A stretch of 64,000 nt of DNA from Acidobacterium sp. S8. Lineage in GTDB: Bacteria; Acidobacteriota; Terriglobia; Terriglobales; Acidobacteriaceae. The DNA lies in NCBI RefSeq assembly GCF_009765985.1, contig NZ_LMUM01000018.1, positions 57,578 to 121,577 on the forward strand, given 5' to 3'. Below the pieces are notes generated by a model. It was not told where the DNA came from and did no database searches. It saw only the letters and a list, made by a program, of their open reading frames with translations. Position numbers and translations under genes: made by a program. Positions 61,349 through 64,000 of this stretch are shown in pieces. Each line of letters begins with the position of its first letter. The first letter of the stretch is position 1.

Positions 61349-63247
61349 TTATGGCAAGGCAAACGCCAGAATCGCGTCTCCCTGCGGCTCTTCATCAATA
61401 TGCGCATGGCCTCCGGCGGCAATCACCAGGTACTGCTTCCCGTGCACGCTGTAGGTCATCGGCATAGCGTGTCCGCTCGCCGGCAGCTTCGCCTCCCATA
61501 GTTTCTTTCCCGTCTTTGCATCGAATGCGCGAATGTAAGGATCATACGTTCCCGCCACGAACACGAGGCCGCCCGCCGTTACGATAGGGCCGCCAAGGCT
61601 CAGGGCTCCCGCCGGAGCAGGCCCGCCAAAGCTGCCAAGCGGAACCTGCCAGCGTATCGTCCCCTTCGCCATGTCGACCGCCGTCAGCATTCCCCATGGC
61701 GGAAGAACACACGGCAGATGTGCCTGCGGCGAAAGAAACGGACGCCGGAACATTCCATAAGGCGCGCCTGTCTGCGCGGTGTATTCGCCCTTCTCGCCTT
61801 TGTGCATCTCCTGCACAAATTCCGCGCGAGGAATCAACTTCACCTTCGTCGGAAAATTATTTGTATTCACGAACAGCAGATTCTGTTCCGGATCGAAAGC
61901 GTAGCCGCTCCATGTCATGCCACCAACATTGCCCGGGATCGCGAGCGTTCCCTTTAGGCTGGGCGGCGTAAAGATGCCTTCATTACGCAACTCATGTATC
62001 CACGTGCGGCACGCATCGCGATCTTCCGGCGTAAGTCCCCACGCATCGTCTGCCGACACATGCTGCGGAGCCAGCGGCGGCGGAGCCACAGGAATCGGCT
62101 GCGTCGGCGAGGTCACTTCTCCCGGAACATCGCTCTGCGGAACAGGACGTTCCTCAACCGGGAAAACCGGCTTGCCCGTATCTCGATTCAACACATAAAG
62201 GAAGCCCGTCTTGTTGCCCTGAATCACAACCGGAACATTCCTGCCTTCATGCGGCAGCGTTGCCAGCAGCGGCGGCGCGGCCGAGTCGTAATCCCACAGA
62301 TCGTGATGCACAAGCTGAAAGCCCCACGCCACTTCGCCCGTCTTCGCATGCAAAGCCACCACCGAGTTTGCCCACTTGTTGTCTCCGGGACGCAGGCCGC
62401 CATAATAATCAGGGCTGGCGCTTCCCGTCGGAACAAACACCAGGTCGCGCTCTCGATCCACCACCATGACCGACCACGCATTCGCCGCGCCCGTAAGCCA
62501 TTTCTGATCTGCCGAACGGCTGGGCGGAATCGGGTCCCAGCTCCAGCGCAGCTGCCCCGACCGTGCGTCAAAGGCGCGCACCACCCCACTCGGCATATCC
62601 GCGCGGCCGTTGTCGTCAATCGCAGAGCCGACAATCACCAGGTCGTCAATCACCGCAGGCGGCGAGGTGATGTGATACCACCCCGATCGAAATCCCGGAA
62701 CATCGCGCAGCCCGATCTTGCCATCTTTGCCAAAGCCGGCACACGGCGCTCCGCTTCCCGCATCTACTGCAACCAGCTGCGCATCAATCGTTGCTTCAAA
62801 AACTCGCCTGTGGCACGGCGCTTGTCCCTCGCTCTTGGAATCGATCCATATCGCCGCACCGCGATTGATGAGCCCATCTCCCGACTCCCACTCCTGATCG
62901 ATATGCGGATCGTAAGCCCAGCGCTGCTTCCCGCTCTCCGGATCGAGCGCAATCACGCGATTGAATGCCGTTGTCAGGTAGAGAGTTCCATCCACCATCA
63001 GCGGAGTCGTCTCAAGACCGCTGCGCCTTCTGCCGTCCTTTCCATCGGAGATATCACCAGTGTGAAACTCCCATGCCACCTTCAGCTGGCTCACATTGGC
63101 AGCATTGATCTCAGTCAGCTTCGAATACCGCATGCCACCCGGATCATTGCCGTAACTCGACCAGTCCGAGGACGGGACAGCACCGGCTTGCGGCAGCGCA
63201 GGCAAACCGGCAGCAAGAAAAAAGAGTGCAAGGAAGAAGGTCTTCAT
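61349..63247 (-). CDS. Secreted PQQ-dependent quinoprotein dehydrogenase
   Basis: 632 residues with a signal peptide (FFLALFFLAAGLPALPQAG). An eight-bladed beta-propeller of the quinoprotein glucose-dehydrogenase type: SSYGNDPGGMRYSKLTEINAANV, RVIALDPESGKQRW, VQGNKTGFLYVLNRDTGKPVFPVEE and GGLVFVAGTYDPYIRAFDAKTGKKLW. It lacks the N-terminal membrane anchor of E. coli Gcd, so it is a periplasmic form. It oxidises sugars or alcohols with PQQ. No PQQ synthesis genes are nearby. Confidence 0.88.
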   Translation of the reverse strand: MKTFFLALFFLAAGLPALPQAGAVPSSDWSSYGNDPGGMRYSKLTEINAANVSQLKVAWEFHTGDISDGKDGRRRSGLETTPLMVDGTLYLTTAFNRVIALDPESGKQRWAYDPHIDQEWESGDGLINRGAAIWIDSKSEGQAPCHRRVFEATIDAQLVAVDAGSGAPCAGFGKDGKIGLRDVPGFRSGWYHITSPPAVIDDLVIVGSAIDDNGRADMPSGVVRAFDARSGQLRWSWDPIPPSRSADQKWLTGAANAWSVMVVDRERDLVFVPTGSASPDYYGGLRPGDNKWANSVVALHAKTGEVAWGFQLVHHDLWDYDSAAPPLLATLPHEGRNVPVVIQGNKTGFLYVLNRDTGKPVFPVEERPVPQSDVPGEVTSPTQPIPVAPPPLAPQHVSADDAWGLTPEDRDACRTWIHELRNEGIFTPPSLKGTLAIPGNVGGMTWSGYAFDPEQNLLFVNTNNFPTKVKLIPRAEFVQEMHKGEKGEYTAQTGAPYGMFRRPFLSPQAHLPCVLPPWGMLTAVDMAKGTIRWQVPLGSFGGPAPAGALSLGGPIVTAGGLVFVAGTYDPYIRAFDAKTGKKLWEAKLPASGHAMPMTYSVHGKQYLVIAAGGHAHIDEEPQGDAILAFALP

Positions 63248-63358
63248 GCACTCATCCTGGAGGTGCCGTCCGCCTTCCGCAACGGCTATGGGACAGATCC
63301 GGGCATTCGAGGGACGAAACGGGGATTTTCGGCTCCGCAGATCATTCCCCGCCCCGCG

Positions 63359-63387
63359 TTGACCCCCTGCACGCCACCCGATATACT
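63359..63387 (+). promoter_or_regulatory. Promoter of the tRNA-Gly/tRNA-Cys pair
   Basis: TTGACC (63359-63364) and TATACT (63382-63387) with a 17-base spacer, ending 12 bases before the tRNA-Gly start. Confidence 0.75.
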
Positions 63388-63399
63388 AATCAAGTAATT

Positions 63400-63474
<75 letters not shown>

Positions 63475-63558
63475 GTCAGCTGCGGTCCCGGCGCATTTCA
63501 AAGCCGCCAACGCAGATTGGCATCATCACCGCCTGCTGAAGTAAGATCATCTGTCCAA

Positions 63559-64000
<442 letters not shown>

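Noticed and set aside
61994-63397. 467-codon open frame on the plus strand
   Set aside because: It is antisense to the PQQ dehydrogenase, Arg-rich and without domain signatures. The minus-strand gene explains the region.

Overview
The window looks like chromosomal DNA from an acidobacterium (Acidobacteriota, probably family Acidobacteriaceae). This is inferred from a large Oar-type TonB-dependent receptor with a carboxypeptidase-regulatory N-terminus, several large secreted or membrane proteins of unknown function, moderately high GC, and the ribosomal/prs/ispE/tRNA-Gln neighbourhood. No rRNA, CRISPR array, phage or insertion sequence was seen. Coding density is high and most genes are intact.

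Layout. 1-5.2 kb: end of a MarC-like gene, then signalling proteins with degenerate receivers, a histidine kinase and a YVTN beta-propeller protein. 4.6-7.1 kb: a TetR regulator divergent from an azoreductase and a luciferase-like oxidoreductase, with operator-like inverted repeats between them. 7.1-14.3 kb: an L,D-transpeptidase, then the Anbu proteasome-like peptidase divergent from transglutaminase, circularly permuted ATP-grasp, alpha-E and second transglutaminase genes, then a PP2C-type phosphatase. 14.6-24.5 kb: DUF922-like metalloprotease, ilvE, a FUSC membrane protein, ThuA-like protein, ECF sigma/anti-sigma pair, an ATP-grasp/flavin monooxygenase pair preceded by a structured leader, a phosphoesterase and an orphan oligopeptide-type ABC ATPase. 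24.5-28.1 kb: a very large membrane protein that appears split by a frameshift. 28.4-29.2 kb: SRPBCC/ArsR pair. 29.4-34.5 kb: rplI, rpsR, rpsF, pth, rplY, prs, tRNA-Gln and ispE, followed upstream by a higBA toxin-antitoxin pair. 35-44.6 kb: ggt, a ferritin-like protein, a TIM-barrel isomerase, asnS, arginase and a large secreted protein. 44.8-55.7 kb: a glycan-use locus (GH3, LacI regulator, GH144-like, GH39, TonB-dependent receptor) with a LacI-type operator before the receptor. 55.9-64 kb: tRNA-Cys, a 1-Cys peroxiredoxin with a cysteine-rich leader peptide and attenuator, a PhzF-like protein, response regulators, an ABC ATPase, a LytS/LytTR pair, a PQQ dehydrogenase, tRNA-Gly and a second tRNA-Cys.

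The most striking element is at 56.7-56.9 kb: a good promoter, an almost leaderless 24-codon ORF with nine cysteines, and an intrinsic terminator whose 5' arm can instead pair with the end of the leader ORF. It sits in front of a peroxiredoxin gene that is followed on the same strand by tRNA-Cys. This has the full layout of a cysteine-sensing transcription attenuator. Second in interest is a nested stem structure at 20531-20589 directly before the ATP-grasp/monooxygenase pair.
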